From: an uncultured Alphaproteobacteria bacterium
GTDB taxonomy: Bacteria; Pseudomonadota; Alphaproteobacteria; HIMB59; GCA-002718135
Assembly: GCA_902595855.1 (NCBI GenBank)
Contig: CACJRY010000002.1
Span: forward strand, 1-64,000
Direction: 5' to 3'
Length of the DNA stretch: 64,000 bases
Position numbers and translations under genes: made by a program. The notes under the pieces were generated by a model that searched no databases, was not told where the DNA came from, and saw nothing but the letters and a program-made list of their open reading frames with translations. Of this stretch, positions 21,624 through 32,830 are shown one piece after another; position 1 is the first letter of the stretch; each line of letters starts with the position of its first letter.

Positions 21624-21878
21624 ATGAATCGCACAAAAAGAATACATAATATTTTAAAAAAACATTTTAATGAAACGACTAGCATAGTAAAAAATAATTC
21701 AATTTTGCATAAAGGTCATAATAATTTTGATGGAAAAGGAGAAACTCACATTTTTATTCAGATAAATAAAAATTCTAAATTGAAGTTAAACAGATTAGAA
21801 ATTCATAGAAAAATAAATTTTTTATTAAGGAAAGAGTTTGAGAGTGGTTTACATTCATTAGAAATAAAAATTATTTGA
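21624..21878 (+). CDS. BolA family protein
   Basis: KGETHIFIQINKNSKLKLNRLEIHRKINFLLRKEFESGLHSLEIKI. Confidence 0.85.
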   Translation: MNRTKRIHNILKKHFNETTSIVKNNSILHKGHNNFDGKGETHIFIQINKNSKLKLNRLEIHRKINFLLRKEFESGLHSLEIKII

Positions 21879-23127
21879 TAATTTTTACCTCAATTTTTGA
21901 GATTTGCTTTCTGGAATGTGATAACACTTTGTAATTAAAATAATCATCTTTTACTTCCTCTCCAAACAAAGGAATTCTTTTAGCAATTTCTAATATTTGA
22001 CCAGAGATTGTTGAAGCTTCGCTTAAAGGTGCATCAAGATCAAAATGTTTATACAAATCTCTAAGATTACTCTCACCGTTTGTAATAATTGTACCATTAT
22101 CTATTTTTGTAAATTGTTCATTACCCAAATCAACTTCGTCAACTATTTCTCCAACTATTTCTTCGATAATATCTTCAAGAGTAATAAGCCCTAGTAATTC
22201 ACCATATTCATCCACAACAAAAGCTATATGTTCTTTTTTATTTTTAAAGGCAGCCAATTGCTCCAAAAGATTAGTTGTTTCAGGAATAAACCAAGGTTTT
22301 GATATTTTATCAAAAATTATTTCTTTAGAACTCTCTTTTTTTGATAGATCAATGTTTAACGTTCTTACATTTAGCAGTCCTATAATATTTTCAGGATTAT
22401 TTTTCCAAAAAGGAATTCTTGTATATCGAGAACTATTTATTTTTTTAATGATTTCATCTATTTCTAATGAACTATCAATTGAATAAATATTTTTTCTATG
22501 AGTAAATACCTCTTCTACTGTAGTATCATTTAGTGTGAGTATGCTTTGCAGCATATCTTTTTCGTGTTCTGAGTCAGGATTTGAAGTTTTATACGTATCT
22601 ATGACACTTTGAAGCTCTTCCTCTGACTGTTCATCACTAAATTTATTATCCTCTTTTTTATTTTTTAAAAAAATCTTTTTTACAATTAAGTTTATTAAAA
22701 ATATTAATGGGTACAGAAGTCTGCTAAGATAAAAAATTATTGGTGCAATTTGTAAAGAAGTTCTATTTGGTTTACCTAAAGAATAAGTTTTAGGAAGTAT
22801 TTCTGCAAATATAACAATCACAATAGTCATAATTATTGTTGCATAAAATATTCCACTTACACCAAATAAATCATATAAAACTGCTGTAGCAAGAGATGAA
22901 GCAAGTATATTGACTAAATTATTAGACAACAAAAGTGCTGAAATTACATTTTCAAGATTATCCAAAAGTTTAAGTAAATATTTTGCTCTTTTATTTCCTT
23001 TTTTAAACTTAAGAAGTATTCTTGGTTTAGAAGAAGCAGTTAATGCTGTTTCTGAACCAGACAAAAAACCTGATATTATAACAAGCAAACCTAAGCATAT
23101 TAGAAGTATAATCGTTATAGTTGACAT
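21871..23127 (-). CDS. CNNM/CorC (HlyC/CorC) family transporter-like protein with CBS pair
   Basis: DUF21 TM domain GFLSGSETALTASSK; VFTHRKNIYSID, FVVDEYGELLGLITLEDIIEEIVGEI. Confidence 0.92.
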   Translation of the reverse strand: MSTITIILLICLGLLVIISGFLSGSETALTASSKPRILLKFKKGNKRAKYLLKLLDNLENVISALLLSNNLVNILASSLATAVLYDLFGVSGIFYATIIMTIVIVIFAEILPKTYSLGKPNRTSLQIAPIIFYLSRLLYPLIFLINLIVKKIFLKNKKEDNKFSDEQSEEELQSVIDTYKTSNPDSEHEKDMLQSILTLNDTTVEEVFTHRKNIYSIDSSLEIDEIIKKINSSRYTRIPFWKNNPENIIGLLNVRTLNIDLSKKESSKEIIFDKISKPWFIPETTNLLEQLAAFKNKKEHIAFVVDEYGELLGLITLEDIIEEIVGEIVDEVDLGNEQFTKIDNGTIITNGESNLRDLYKHFDLDAPLSEASTISGQILEIAKRIPLFGEEVKDDYFNYKVLSHSRKQISKIEVKIIK

Positions 23128-23135
23128 AAATATAA

Positions 23136-24203
23136 TTATTTAATTATTTTCTGTATATTTTTTAAGCTTATATTTTGTTTTAAAAAAGCATTACCAATAT
23201 TTTTTAATATTACAAAATTTATTTTATCCCCAACAACTTTTTTGTCTTTGCTTATAATTTTAAATATTTTTTTATCAAACATTCTAGGATCTGATATGGG
23301 TAAGTTATTAGATATAAAGTGATTTTTGATTTCATTTAAATCTTTGTAAGATAAATAATTAAGTTTCTGCGAAATAGTTGATGCAATAATCATTCCAATG
23401 GAAATTGCTTCTCCGTGAGTTAACTTTCTATTATAGTTATAATATGTTTCAAGCGCATGTCCAAATGTATGACCAAAATTAAGTATAGCTCTTGAATTTC
23501 GATTTTGTAGTTTTTCTTTTTCATCTTTAAGCACATATTCTTTTTTTATTAAAATACTTTTGTAAATAGCATAGGTAATAATCTTAAGATTAAAATTAAA
23601 TAAATTTTTAGCATTTTTATTTAACCAAATAAAAAATCTCTTATCTTTAATAATGCTATGTTTTACTATTTCTGCATAACCAGATAAAAATTCTCTTTTT
23701 GGTAAGGTTGACAAAATGCTTGGATCAATTATTACTTGTTTTGGTTGATAAAAAGTTCCTACAAGGTTTTTACCATAATTTGTATTAATTCCATTTTTTC
23801 CACCTATTGAACTATCAACTTGAGAGAGTAAAGTTGTAGGCACCAATACAAGTTCTATTCCTCTTAAGACTGTGCTTGCAACAAAACCAGCTAAATCTCC
23901 TAGCGTTCCACCACCTATTGCAACTAAAATACTTTTTCTATCAACTCCTAAATTCAAAATGTTGTTACATAATTTAGAAAAATGTTGAAATGATTTAATT
24001 TTTTCTGAACAGCTAATTGTAATATATTTTTGACTTTGGTAATTCCTTACTGTTTTGAAAGTTTTAAAAACTTTTTTATCTATTATAAAAATCACATTAT
24101 TATTTTTACTAATAATATTTTCTAATTTTTTTTTAATAGAATATGATTCTATTTCAATTGAATATTTTTTATCTTTTGTTGAGATATTAATTTTTTTTAT
24201 CAT
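23136..24203 (-). CDS. aroB: 3-dehydroquinate synthase (start at MIKKINISTKDKK preferred)
   Basis: GGGTLGDLAGFVASTVLRGI, PTTLLSQVDSSIGGKNGIN, LNFGHTFGHALE. Confidence 0.95.
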   Translation of the reverse strand: MIKKINISTKDKKYSIEIESYSIKKKLENIISKNNNVIFIIDKKVFKTFKTVRNYQSQKYITISCSEKIKSFQHFSKLCNNILNLGVDRKSILVAIGGGTLGDLAGFVASTVLRGIELVLVPTTLLSQVDSSIGGKNGINTNYGKNLVGTFYQPKQVIIDPSILSTLPKREFLSGYAEIVKHSIIKDKRFFIWLNKNAKNLFNFNLKIITYAIYKSILIKKEYVLKDEKEKLQNRNSRAILNFGHTFGHALETYYNYNRKLTHGEAISIGMIIASTISQKLNYLSYKDLNEIKNHFISNNLPISDPRMFDKKIFKIISKDKKVVGDKINFVILKNIGNAFLKQNISLKNIQKIIK

Positions 24204-24723
24204 AAATTTTGAAATTTTTTTTAAGTTCATTGATTGTATCATTAATTGACTCACAGTTTTTTATTGTTAAGTCAGCTTGCTTATAAAAATTCTCTCGTTT
24301 AATGTACAATTCTTTTAATTTTATTTTTATATTAGCATTTTTTATCAGCGGTCTTTTTTTAGAATTTTCTAATCTTTTGTTTAGAGTATTAATATCAACA
24401 TTAAGATAAATATTAAATGAATTTTTTTTAATAATTTTTCTTAACTTTAAACTAGTCATTACTCCTCCACCAAGTGCAATAACGTAATTTTTTTTAAAAA
24501 GAATTTTACTTATGAATTTTTCTTCAAGGTCTCTAAAATAGGCTTCTCCAAAGTCATTAAATATTTGATTAATTGATTTTCCAGTTTCTTTTTCTATTAA
24601 AGAGTCTGTATCTAAAAAATCGTAATTTAATATTTTAGCAAATTTACTACCAATAATTGTTTTTCCTGAGCCCATCATGCCACAAAAAGTGATGTTAAGT
24701 TTATTAAAGTTGCTTAAAATCAT
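24187..24723 (-). CDS. aroK: Shikimate kinase
   Basis: GMMGSGKTIIGSKFAKILNYDFLDTDSLIE, GEAYFRDLEEKF, ALGGGVMTS. Confidence 0.95.
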   Translation of the reverse strand: MILSNFNKLNITFCGMMGSGKTIIGSKFAKILNYDFLDTDSLIEKETGKSINQIFNDFGEAYFRDLEEKFISKILFKKNYVIALGGGVMTSLKLRKIIKKNSFNIYLNVDINTLNKRLENSKKRPLIKNANIKIKLKELYIKRENFYKQADLTIKNCESINDTINELKKNFKIYDKKN

Positions 24724-24823
24724 TTTAGATTATGTATCTTATCTTATTATTGACAAAATTAGGTTACAAAAAGAAATAATTTTAAAAATGAACTAATTCC
24801 TGTAAAAGACATTGCTAATTTAA

Positions 24824-24952
24824 ATGAAAATAACTTATATTACTTTATTCCTTTTTGCAATTTTATTGATATTTTTTTTTATTATGTATTTTATTGATAT
24901 ACCTTCACCAGGCAAAATTATTACAGAAACATTCATACTAGAGGTAAAATAA
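24824..24952 (+). CDS. Short single-TM hypothetical protein (42 aa)
   Basis: Own translation MKITYITLFLFAILLIFFFIMYFIDIPSPGKIITETFILEVK; TAATG overlap with the next CDS; below the track's length cutoff. Confidence 0.6.
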   Translation: MKITYITLFLFAILLIFFFIMYFIDIPSPGKIITETFILEVK

Positions 24953-26787
24953 TGTTTTTTAGGTTCCTTTTTATTAGTTTTATAGTCCTGTCAAATGTTT
25001 CAAAAGCATCAGAAGTGACTATAATAGAACTTCATAAAAACAAAAGTTTAGATCAATTAGTTTTAGAACAAGAAAATGAAACTCAAATTCAAAATAATGA
25101 AAATGGTTTAGTTAAAGAAGTCACAGAGGATACAAAAGATAATTCTAACAAAAATTTATCTGAAGTTAACCAAGATGATTCAGTTGAAGTAAATCAATTA
25201 GAGAATGAAAATAGCTCAGAAATTATAGATTCTGAAAAAGTAACTTTAGTTAGTTCAGAAAGTATATTTGATATAGATGAAGTATTGTTAAAATCTTATT
25301 TAACATCAATAAACCAGATTAATTCTCAAACTCTTAGTAAAGAGTTTTTAAAAATTTTATCAAGTGCAAAAACTGAAATAAATGACAATGATGCTAATAA
25401 AATATATTTTATAATAAAAAAACTTTATGAAACTGGTGAAATTCAAAAAGCCTACAACCTAATTAAAGAGAGTAATTTAGACTTTTTATCAAATAAGGAA
25501 TATTTAAGTTATTTCAAAACTATTGAATTAAATTATTTGCTGTCAACATTTAAACTTTCAGATGTTTGTGAACTTAAAACTCAGTTATTAGATGACTCAG
25601 TAGTTTTGCCAAATTTCCTTTTAGAAAAAACTGATATATTTTGTTTAAGTATAGAAAACAAGTTAGCAGAAGCAAAACTTTTAAATTCATTACTTTTAGA
25701 AAAAGAACCAACAAATGATAAAAATTTTCAAAAATTATTTGATTATACAATTTTAGAAAATAAAGAAGGAGTATTTTTTGATGGTATAAATTCATTACAG
25801 TCTGGAGATTTAATTTTCCTATATAGTGCCATGTTAAGGATAAATGAACTTCCTCTAACAGAAGAATTTATAGAAATTGATCCTCTTAACTTAGCAATAC
25901 CTGTTATATTAAGTGAAACAACTCCAATGAATATTAGAATAAAAGCAGCTAATAAATCATTTAATGACAATTTTACTTCTGAGGATATATTATCTGCTCT
26001 CTATCAATCAGTTGATTTTAATTCTGAACAATTTACTGAACCCAAACAAACTGTTCAAAATTTAAATGGAAATAATGAATTGATAATGGCTTTTTATTTT
26101 CAGCTGGTTAATAGACAAATATTTCCTGAAGATAGATTTAGGGTTTTAATGGAATTTTGGGAATTTTCAAAAAATAATGGCTATGAAAGTATAGCATATT
26201 CTCTATCTAAAAATATAATTGATACATTTACTCCATCATTAGAAAACTCAAAATATGGTTTGCAGATAGCCCAAGCACATATTTATAACAAAAACTATAA
26301 TAAAGCCTCCAAATGGTTGATTGTTATTGAGCAATCAGAAGGAAATCGATCTCAACTGGAATATATAAAATTTTTAATAGCATTAAGTGCAAATAGTGAT
26401 TTAAATACAATTGTTACTTTTTTAAATACAATAAATAATAATTTAGACTCAAACATTGATGTTAAAATTATTGAGACCCTAGATGTTCTTAATAGATTTT
26501 TTGAAATTCAAAATCCACAAATTTCTAATTTTGATTATGAATTTATACAAGATGAAAGATCAATGCCATCTTATTTCTTGATAAGAGATGTTAAAAAAAA
26601 TATTAATGAGATTAATAACCTAAATCTTTTTTTACTTTCGCTTATTTCAATGGATAGAAAAAATTGGCATGAAATACACCCAGAACATTTGAAACTTATG
26701 CTTGAAACTTTTAATGTTTATGATCAAGGATCTTTAATTAAGCCTATAATTTTAGAAGTTTTAAATGATTTAAATGTCATTAGATGA
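24952..26787 (+). CDS. Secreted/periplasmic hypothetical protein with helical (TPR-like) body
   Basis: N-terminal hydrophobic leader, acidic low-complexity segment, alpha-helical repeats; 611 aa; ends overlapping accA. Confidence 0.75.
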   Translation: MFFRFLFISFIVLSNVSKASEVTIIELHKNKSLDQLVLEQENETQIQNNENGLVKEVTEDTKDNSNKNLSEVNQDDSVEVNQLENENSSEIIDSEKVTLVSSESIFDIDEVLLKSYLTSINQINSQTLSKEFLKILSSAKTEINDNDANKIYFIIKKLYETGEIQKAYNLIKESNLDFLSNKEYLSYFKTIELNYLLSTFKLSDVCELKTQLLDDSVVLPNFLLEKTDIFCLSIENKLAEAKLLNSLLLEKEPTNDKNFQKLFDYTILENKEGVFFDGINSLQSGDLIFLYSAMLRINELPLTEEFIEIDPLNLAIPVILSETTPMNIRIKAANKSFNDNFTSEDILSALYQSVDFNSEQFTEPKQTVQNLNGNNELIMAFYFQLVNRQIFPEDRFRVLMEFWEFSKNNGYESIAYSLSKNIIDTFTPSLENSKYGLQIAQAHIYNKNYNKASKWLIVIEQSEGNRSQLEYIKFLIALSANSDLNTIVTFLNTINNNLDSNIDVKIIETLDVLNRFFEIQNPQISNFDYEFIQDERSMPSYFLIRDVKKNINEINNLNLFLLSLISMDRKNWHEIHPEHLKLMLETFNVYDQGSLIKPIILEVLNDLNVIR

Positions 26788-27722
26788 TTAGATATTTAGA
26801 TTTCGAAAATGATTTAGAAAAAATTGAAGATTTAATTAACAAGTTAGATATTAACAAGCAAAACTATAAATCTGAAAAAGAAAAATTATTAGATAAAAAA
26901 AACAACCTTTTAAAAAAAATTTATTCCAATTTAACTGCTTGGGAAAAAGTTCAAGTAGCAAGACATTCTAATAGACCGCATACAAAAGACTACATCAATT
27001 TAATTTTTGAAAATATTGTTTATCTCCATGGTGATAAAAAGTTTGCTGATGACTCAGCTATATTAGGGTGTTTGGGTGATATTTCAGGTCAATCAGTAAT
27101 GATTATAGGTACAGAAAAGGGTGACTCAATGGAGTCAAGAATTAAACATAATTTTGGTATGGCAAAACCTGAAGGATACAGGAAAGCTCAAAGATTGATG
27201 AATATTGCTGATAAATACAATTTACCAATTATCACTTTCGTTGATACTGCTGGCGCTTTTCCAGGTAAAGATGCTGAGGAGAGGGGTCAATCTGAGTCAA
27301 TAGCATCTTCGATTCAAACATCACTTAAAATAAGTTCTCCTATAATATCAATAATAATTGGTGAGGGTGGATCTGGTGGGGCTATTGCTTTAGCAACTGC
27401 AGATAAAGTATTGATGTTTGAGCATTCTATTTATTCGGTTATCTCACCTGAAGGTTGCGCATCAATTCTTTGGAGAAGTAATGATTATGTACAAAAGGCT
27501 GCTGAAAACTTAAAGCTTACTGCTCAGGATTGTCTAAAAAATAATATAATAGATACAATAGTAAAAGAGGTTGATGGAGGTGCTCATAGATTTCCTGAAA
27601 AACAATCTATAATATTGAAAAAAGCAATTATTGATGCAATAGACAGTCTTTCTTCGTTAGAAGCAAATACAAGACTCAAGTTAAGGAATGAGAAATTTCT
27701 TAATATGACTTCAGAAATTTAA
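26784..27722 (+). CDS. accA: Acetyl-CoA carboxylase carboxyltransferase subunit alpha
   Basis: [67 protein letters not shown]. Confidence 0.96.
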   Translation: MIRYLDFENDLEKIEDLINKLDINKQNYKSEKEKLLDKKNNLLKKIYSNLTAWEKVQVARHSNRPHTKDYINLIFENIVYLHGDKKFADDSAILGCLGDISGQSVMIIGTEKGDSMESRIKHNFGMAKPEGYRKAQRLMNIADKYNLPIITFVDTAGAFPGKDAEERGQSESIASSIQTSLKISSPIISIIIGEGGSGGAIALATADKVLMFEHSIYSVISPEGCASILWRSNDYVQKAAENLKLTAQDCLKNNIIDTIVKEVDGGAHRFPEKQSIILKKAIIDAIDSLSSLEANTRLKLRNEKFLNMTSEI

Positions 27723-30232
27723 GATCCATGACATAATTTATATTTCTTTCCTGAACCACAGGGGCAGGGATCATTTCTACCAATTTTCTTTGCTATTATT
27801 CTTTTTGGTTGATTTTTTTTAGAATTTTCTTTTTTGTCTGCACTTATCAATTCTATACCAAAAAGAGTATTTAGTACTCGTTCATTTTGGTTAGAAAGCA
27901 TTTCATCAAAATAATCAAAAGATTCTTTTTTATATTCATAAAAAGGATCTCTCCCACCCATTGCTCTTAGGTTAACACTTCCACGAAGCATATCCATTGC
28001 AGCTAAATGTTCTCTCCAATCTTTATCAATTTGAAAAAGCATAACTCTTTTTTCAGCAAAACTAAATAAATCTGACGAATATGTGTTTTTTTTATCTTTT
28101 AATTTTTGATTTACTTCATTTTTGATTCTTTTATTTATTTCCTCTTCATCGACTCCTTCTTCTTCAAACCATTCTTCAATAGGTAGTAAAATTTTAAAAG
28201 TACTTTCAATTTTTTCAGTAAGTATTTTATGGTTCCATTCATGAGAGTATTTTTTTGGAGGTATAGCTTCAATAATAATCTCATTTATAAAATCATCTAT
28301 CATTTCTTCAATTATCTTTGATTGATCTTTGGTTGTTAATATTTCTTTTCTATTCTGGTAAATTATTTTTCTTTGATCATTTAAAATATCATCAAATCTT
28401 AATATTTGTTTTCTTATATCATAGTTGTGTGACTCAACTTTTTGTTGAGCTCTTTCAAGGGATTTTGTTATTAAAGAATGTGTGATTGCTTCTCCTTCCT
28501 TAAGACCCAGTTTGCCTAGAACATTTTCTAGGGTTTTGGATCCAAATATTCTCATTAAGTCATCCTCCAAGGAAAGATAAAAAATACTTTCACCTATATC
28601 ACCTTGACGTCCCGATCTTCCTCTAAGTTGATTATCAATTCTTCTGCTCTCGTGTCTTTCGGTACCAATTACTAACAAACCTCCTGAGTCAATAGCTTGT
28701 TTTTTTTGCCCCTCATCATCATTCCCAAGTTTTATATCTGTTCCTCTACCTGCCATATTAGTTGATATTGTAACATTTCCGGGTATTCCTGCTTTTTCAA
28801 TAATTTCTGCTTCTTGCTGATGATGTTTTGCATTTAAAATTGAATGCTTGATATTTTCATTTTTTAATAGTTTTGAGATAAGTTCTGAATTTTCAACAGA
28901 AGTTGTTCCAATTAAAATTGGTTGTTTTTTTATATATCTATCTTTAACCAATTTAAGAACAGCATCATATTTTTCTTTTTTTGTAATATAAATTTGATCA
29001 TTATGATCAGTTCTATTAATTTTTAAATTTGGTGGTATTGACACAACACCTAAATTATAAATACCCTCAAACTCATTTGCTTCCGTAAGAGCTGTTCCTG
29101 TCATGCCACTTAATTTGCTATAGGTTCTAAAAAAATTTTGATAAGTTATAGAAGCTATTGTCTGATTTTCTTTTTGAATACTCAAGTTTTCTTTAGCCTC
29201 AATTGCTTGATGCAAACCATCACCATATCGTCTACCTTCCATTGGTCTACCGCTTAAATCATCAATAATTACTACTTGATTATCTTTAATTATATAATCC
29301 TTGTCTTTTATGAATAATTTATGAGCTCTTAAACCTTGAATAATATTGTGATTTAAAGCCATATTATCTAAATCTTGCAAAGTACCACTTTGAATTAAGT
29401 TATTTTCAAGTAAAAGTTTTTCAGCAAACTCCATCCCATCATTTGTTAGAAGTATAGACTTATTTTCTTCATTTAATTCATAATCATTTTCTTTAAATAA
29501 TTTTATAATTTTATTAATTTTTGGAAACAAGTCTATTGAGGAAGATGACTCTGATGAAATTACTAATGGTGTTCTTGCTTCATCAATTAAAATACTGTCA
29601 ACTTCATCTACAATTGCAAATGCATCTTTTTTAAAGCATAGACTCTCATAATCTCCTTTTAAATTGTCTCTTAAATAATCAAACCCTATCTCATTATTTG
29701 TGGCATAAACAATATCACTCTCATATTCTTTTGGTCTGTTAGCATGATCTGTTTGTGAGTTTACACAACCAACTGATAAATTCAGGAATTTATAAATCTC
29801 GCCCATCCACTCAGAGTCTCTTTTTGCTAAATAATCGTTAACTGTAATTATATGAACAGATTTACCTTCAATTGCATTCAAATATGCTGGTAAAGTGGCA
29901 GCAAGTGTTTTGCCTTCACCTGTTTTCATTTCTGCAATTTTACCCTCGTTCAAAACTAGGCCCCCGATGAGCTGAACATCAAAATGCCTCATATTAAGAG
30001 TTCTTTTTGCCACCTCTCTAACAACTGAAAATGCTTCTGGGAGAATTTTATCTATGCCTATATTTTCAACTTTAACTTTATTTTTAAAATAATCAGTTTT
30101 ATTTTTTAACTCAGTATTAGTTAATTTAGAAATTTCTGATTCGAATTCATTTATTTCTTTTACAATATTTTCATATTTTTTTAGATTATTTGAACCTAAA
30201 CCTCCAAAGAATTTATTAACAAAATTTAGCAT
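27719..30232 (-). CDS. secA: Preprotein translocase subunit SecA (start at [11 protein letters not shown])
   Basis: [52 protein letters not shown]-terminal zinc site [15 protein letters not shown]. Confidence 0.97.
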   Translation of the reverse strand: MLNFVNKFFGGLGSNNLKKYENIVKEINEFESEISKLTNTELKNKTDYFKNKVKVENIGIDKILPEAFSVVREVAKRTLNMRHFDVQLIGGLVLNEGKIAEMKTGEGKTLAATLPAYLNAIEGKSVHIITVNDYLAKRDSEWMGEIYKFLNLSVGCVNSQTDHANRPKEYESDIVYATNNEIGFDYLRDNLKGDYESLCFKKDAFAIVDEVDSILIDEARTPLVISSESSSSIDLFPKINKIIKLFKENDYELNEENKSILLTNDGMEFAEKLLLENNLIQSGTLQDLDNMALNHNIIQGLRAHKLFIKDKDYIIKDNQVVIIDDLSGRPMEGRRYGDGLHQAIEAKENLSIQKENQTIASITYQNFFRTYSKLSGMTGTALTEANEFEGIYNLGVVSIPPNLKINRTDHNDQIYITKKEKYDAVLKLVKDRYIKKQPILIGTTSVENSELISKLLKNENIKHSILNAKHHQQEAEIIEKAGIPGNVTISTNMAGRGTDIKLGNDDEGQKKQAIDSGGLLVIGTERHESRRIDNQLRGRSGRQGDIGESIFYLSLEDDLMRIFGSKTLENVLGKLGLKEGEAITHSLITKSLERAQQKVESHNYDIRKQILRFDDILNDQRKIIYQNRKEILTTKDQSKIIEEMIDDFINEIIIEAIPPKKYSHEWNHKILTEKIESTFKILLPIEEWFEEEGVDEEEINKRIKNEVNQKLKDKKNTYSSDLFSFAEKRVMLFQIDKDWREHLAAMDMLRGSVNLRAMGGRDPFYEYKKESFDYFDEMLSNQNERVLNTLFGIELISADKKENSKKNQPKRIIAKKIGRNDPCPCGSGKKYKLCHGS

Positions 30233-30256
30233 ATTATGATATGTGGCTGTTATCAT

Positions 30257-31519
30257 ATGAAAATCAAGAACGCTAGAAAGGATTTAGATCTTAATAGCAA
30301 TGACAGATTATATATTAAATCTAGATCTCCATTTGCTCCTAAACATTATAAGGATTTAAAACCCATTGGATTTAAAATATATACATTTCACTCTGGGTTT
30401 AAAAAGAAAAAAGATGATCTTTTGATTATTATATTTGAAAAGGCTATTAAAGTTGCATGCAAATATTCTTTAACTTCTACGCCATCAGCACCAATTATTT
30501 GGGATAAAAAAAACAATACGGGTAAATGTAGGGCCTTAATTGTCAACTCAGGAAATGCAAATGCACATACTGGGATTAGAGGATTAAAAAATATTGATAA
30601 ATACGCAAATGATCTTGCTAAATATTTAACGTGTTCCAAAAGTGAAATTTTAGTATCTTCAACAGGTGTTGTAGGAGAGCAGCTCAACTCAGAATTAATC
30701 AGTGAAAAGATAAGAAAATTGAAGTTTTCAGAAAATAAAAAGCTTATTGATGCAGCAAATACAATATGGACTACAGATACTTTTGTAAAGACTTCAGTAC
30801 ATATATTAAAAATTCAAAATCAGAAGATCAGAATTTATGGATTCGCAAAAGGCTCTGGCATGATTTTTCCAAATATGGCAACAATGTTAGCTTACATTTT
30901 TATAGATTGTGAAATAAATTCTAAAATATTAAACAAACTTCTTAAAGAAAACATTGAAGAAACTTTTAATTCAATTTCTGTTGATAGTGATACTTCAACA
31001 AGTGATACCGTGATGTTATTCTCAAATCCAATTAGTAAAATTAATTTAGACAAAACTAAATACAGCAAAATTTCAAAAATTCTTAAAAAAGTTATGCATG
31101 AGTTATCGTATAAAATTATTTCCGATGGAGAGGGTGTAAAAAAATTAACAAAAATCACTGTAAAAAATGCCAGGTCAAAGTCCCAAGCAAAAAATATAGC
31201 CTTTTCTATTTGTAATTCTCCACTTGTAAAAACTGCAGTAGCCGGAGAAGATGCCAATTGGGGTCGTATCGTGATGGCTATTGGAAAAACCAAAGAAAAA
31301 ATTATACAAAATAAATTAACCATTAAATTTGGAGATATGCTTTTGGCAACAAATGGTGAGAGAAACAGAAAAGTAAATTTATTAAAAGTTGATAAATATA
31401 TGAAAAAACAATTAATAGAAATAGAAGTTAATCTCAACCTAGGTGAGCATTCAAAAGCTGTATATGGAAATGACTTAAATAATAAATATGTAGAAATTAA
31501 TGCAGATTATAGGTCATAA
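30257..31519 (+). CDS. argJ: Bifunctional glutamate N-acetyltransferase / amino-acid acetyltransferase
   Basis: [66 protein letters not shown]. Confidence 0.95.
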   Translation: MKIKNARKDLDLNSNDRLYIKSRSPFAPKHYKDLKPIGFKIYTFHSGFKKKKDDLLIIIFEKAIKVACKYSLTSTPSAPIIWDKKNNTGKCRALIVNSGNANAHTGIRGLKNIDKYANDLAKYLTCSKSEILVSSTGVVGEQLNSELISEKIRKLKFSENKKLIDAANTIWTTDTFVKTSVHILKIQNQKIRIYGFAKGSGMIFPNMATMLAYIFIDCEINSKILNKLLKENIEETFNSISVDSDTSTSDTVMLFSNPISKINLDKTKYSKISKILKKVMHELSYKIISDGEGVKKLTKITVKNARSKSQAKNIAFSICNSPLVKTAVAGEDANWGRIVMAIGKTKEKIIQNKLTIKFGDMLLATNGERNRKVNLLKVDKYMKKQLIEIEVNLNLGEHSKAVYGNDLNNKYVEINADYRS

Positions 31520-32326
31520 TTATTTTAAATAATCTTTTAAACTATTTTTTGCTTCACCAGGCCTTAGGGGTTTTTGTTGAGATTTATCATCTTTCCATCC
31601 TGAAATAATGTAAAAAGTAGTCGAGACAAAATAATTATTATTAATATTTTTATTAAAATTATTTTTTAATATTTTTTTATAATTTTTATTTTCAAATTTT
31701 TGTTTTTTATCTTCATTGTAATATGATAAATTCATTGCGCGTATATCATTAAGTAATTTTTCAAATTTTTGATATTCTAGATTAATAGTTTCAAAATTAA
31801 CTAATGGAATTTTAAAATTATTATTTTTTAATAATTTTATTATGTCTGTGACATCAATAAATTTATTAAATCTATTGTAAGCACCCCCATAAAGTTCTAA
31901 ATCAGTTTTAATCATCGCCTGTCTCAATGAACTAAAATTTTCTGTTGTAGGAAAAGTTGCAATAAAAAAACCATTTGGAGTAAGAGAATTTATAATTTTT
32001 CTAAATAAATCATTTATATTATTACTGAGAAATAAAAAAAAATTACTTATTATTAAATCATATTCTTTTATTTCTTCTTCCCAATTATCTATGTCAAAAT
32101 TATTTGATTTTGAGTCATAAATATTTAATGATAAATCTTTATATTTATTGTTTAGAAATTCTTTTAATTTTATCCCGTGATCCCCCAAAATCAAAATTTT
32201 TTTAAAGTTAATATTTATTATTTCCAAGGAATCAATAATTCTTTCATTGTATAAATCAAAGATAAAATGATTTTTTTTATTGACTTCTTTACTTCTTAAA
32301 TTTTTAAGATATTTTTTATTTATCAT
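31520..32326 (-). CDS. Methyltransferase-like protein related to the NDUFAF5/BioC group
   Basis: TPNGFFIATFPTTENFSSLRQAMIKTDLELYGGAYNRFNKFIDVTDIIKLL and KPLRPGEAKNSLKDYL; degenerate motif I (ILILGDHGIKLKEFL). Confidence 0.65.
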   Translation of the reverse strand: MINKKYLKNLRSKEVNKKNHFIFDLYNERIIDSLEIININFKKILILGDHGIKLKEFLNNKYKDLSLNIYDSKSNNFDIDNWEEEIKEYDLIISNFFLFLSNNINDLFRKIINSLTPNGFFIATFPTTENFSSLRQAMIKTDLELYGGAYNRFNKFIDVTDIIKLLKNNNFKIPLVNFETINLEYQKFEKLLNDIRAMNLSYYNEDKKQKFENKNYKKILKNNFNKNINNNYFVSTTFYIISGWKDDKSQQKPLRPGEAKNSLKDYLK

Positions 32327-32346
32327 TACTTTTTATAAATTTACAA

Positions 32347-32808
32347 ATGAATACATTTTCAAATAATATACTTGATACAGTAATTTCTGAAGTAAATTCA
32401 ATTAATGATAAGGTGAAAGGTTTAAATTTTTTAGAGATTTTAAAAAATAATCTTATTCAAAAAATTTTACCTACTATAAATGATCAAAAATCTTCCTTGG
32501 CACAACTTGATCAAATTCAAAAAGAAATCAATACAGATAAAAGAAATCTAAAGATATTAATTAAATTTTTGTCAAACCCAACTATAATATCCAAAAAACT
32601 CATTGAAGAAGATACCTTATTTTTATCATTTAATGACTCATTAAGTTTTGATATTAATGTAAACAATAAAAACTTTGTTAATATATTGTTGTATAAAAAT
32701 ACTGGAATATCTCTTTCAAAAAATACAATAATTAACCTAAAAAATAACAAAAATGTATTAATGTTTGAAATTCAAAATAAAGATGTAGAGCTAATATTGA
32801 CAAATTAA
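32347..32808 (+). CDS. Hypothetical protein
   Basis: 153-aa ORF with ATG start fitting the gap between flanking genes; no recognised family. Confidence 0.6.
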   Translation: MNTFSNNILDTVISEVNSINDKVKGLNFLEILKNNLIQKILPTINDQKSSLAQLDQIQKEINTDKRNLKILIKFLSNPTIISKKLIEEDTLFLSFNDSLSFDINVNNKNFVNILLYKNTGISLSKNTIINLKNNKNVLMFEIQNKDVELILTN

Positions 32809-32830
32809 AAAAAGTTATAATATTGATAAT

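Noticed and set aside
30892-31437. 181-aa minus-strand ORF
   Set aside because: Lies entirely antisense to well-supported argJ.
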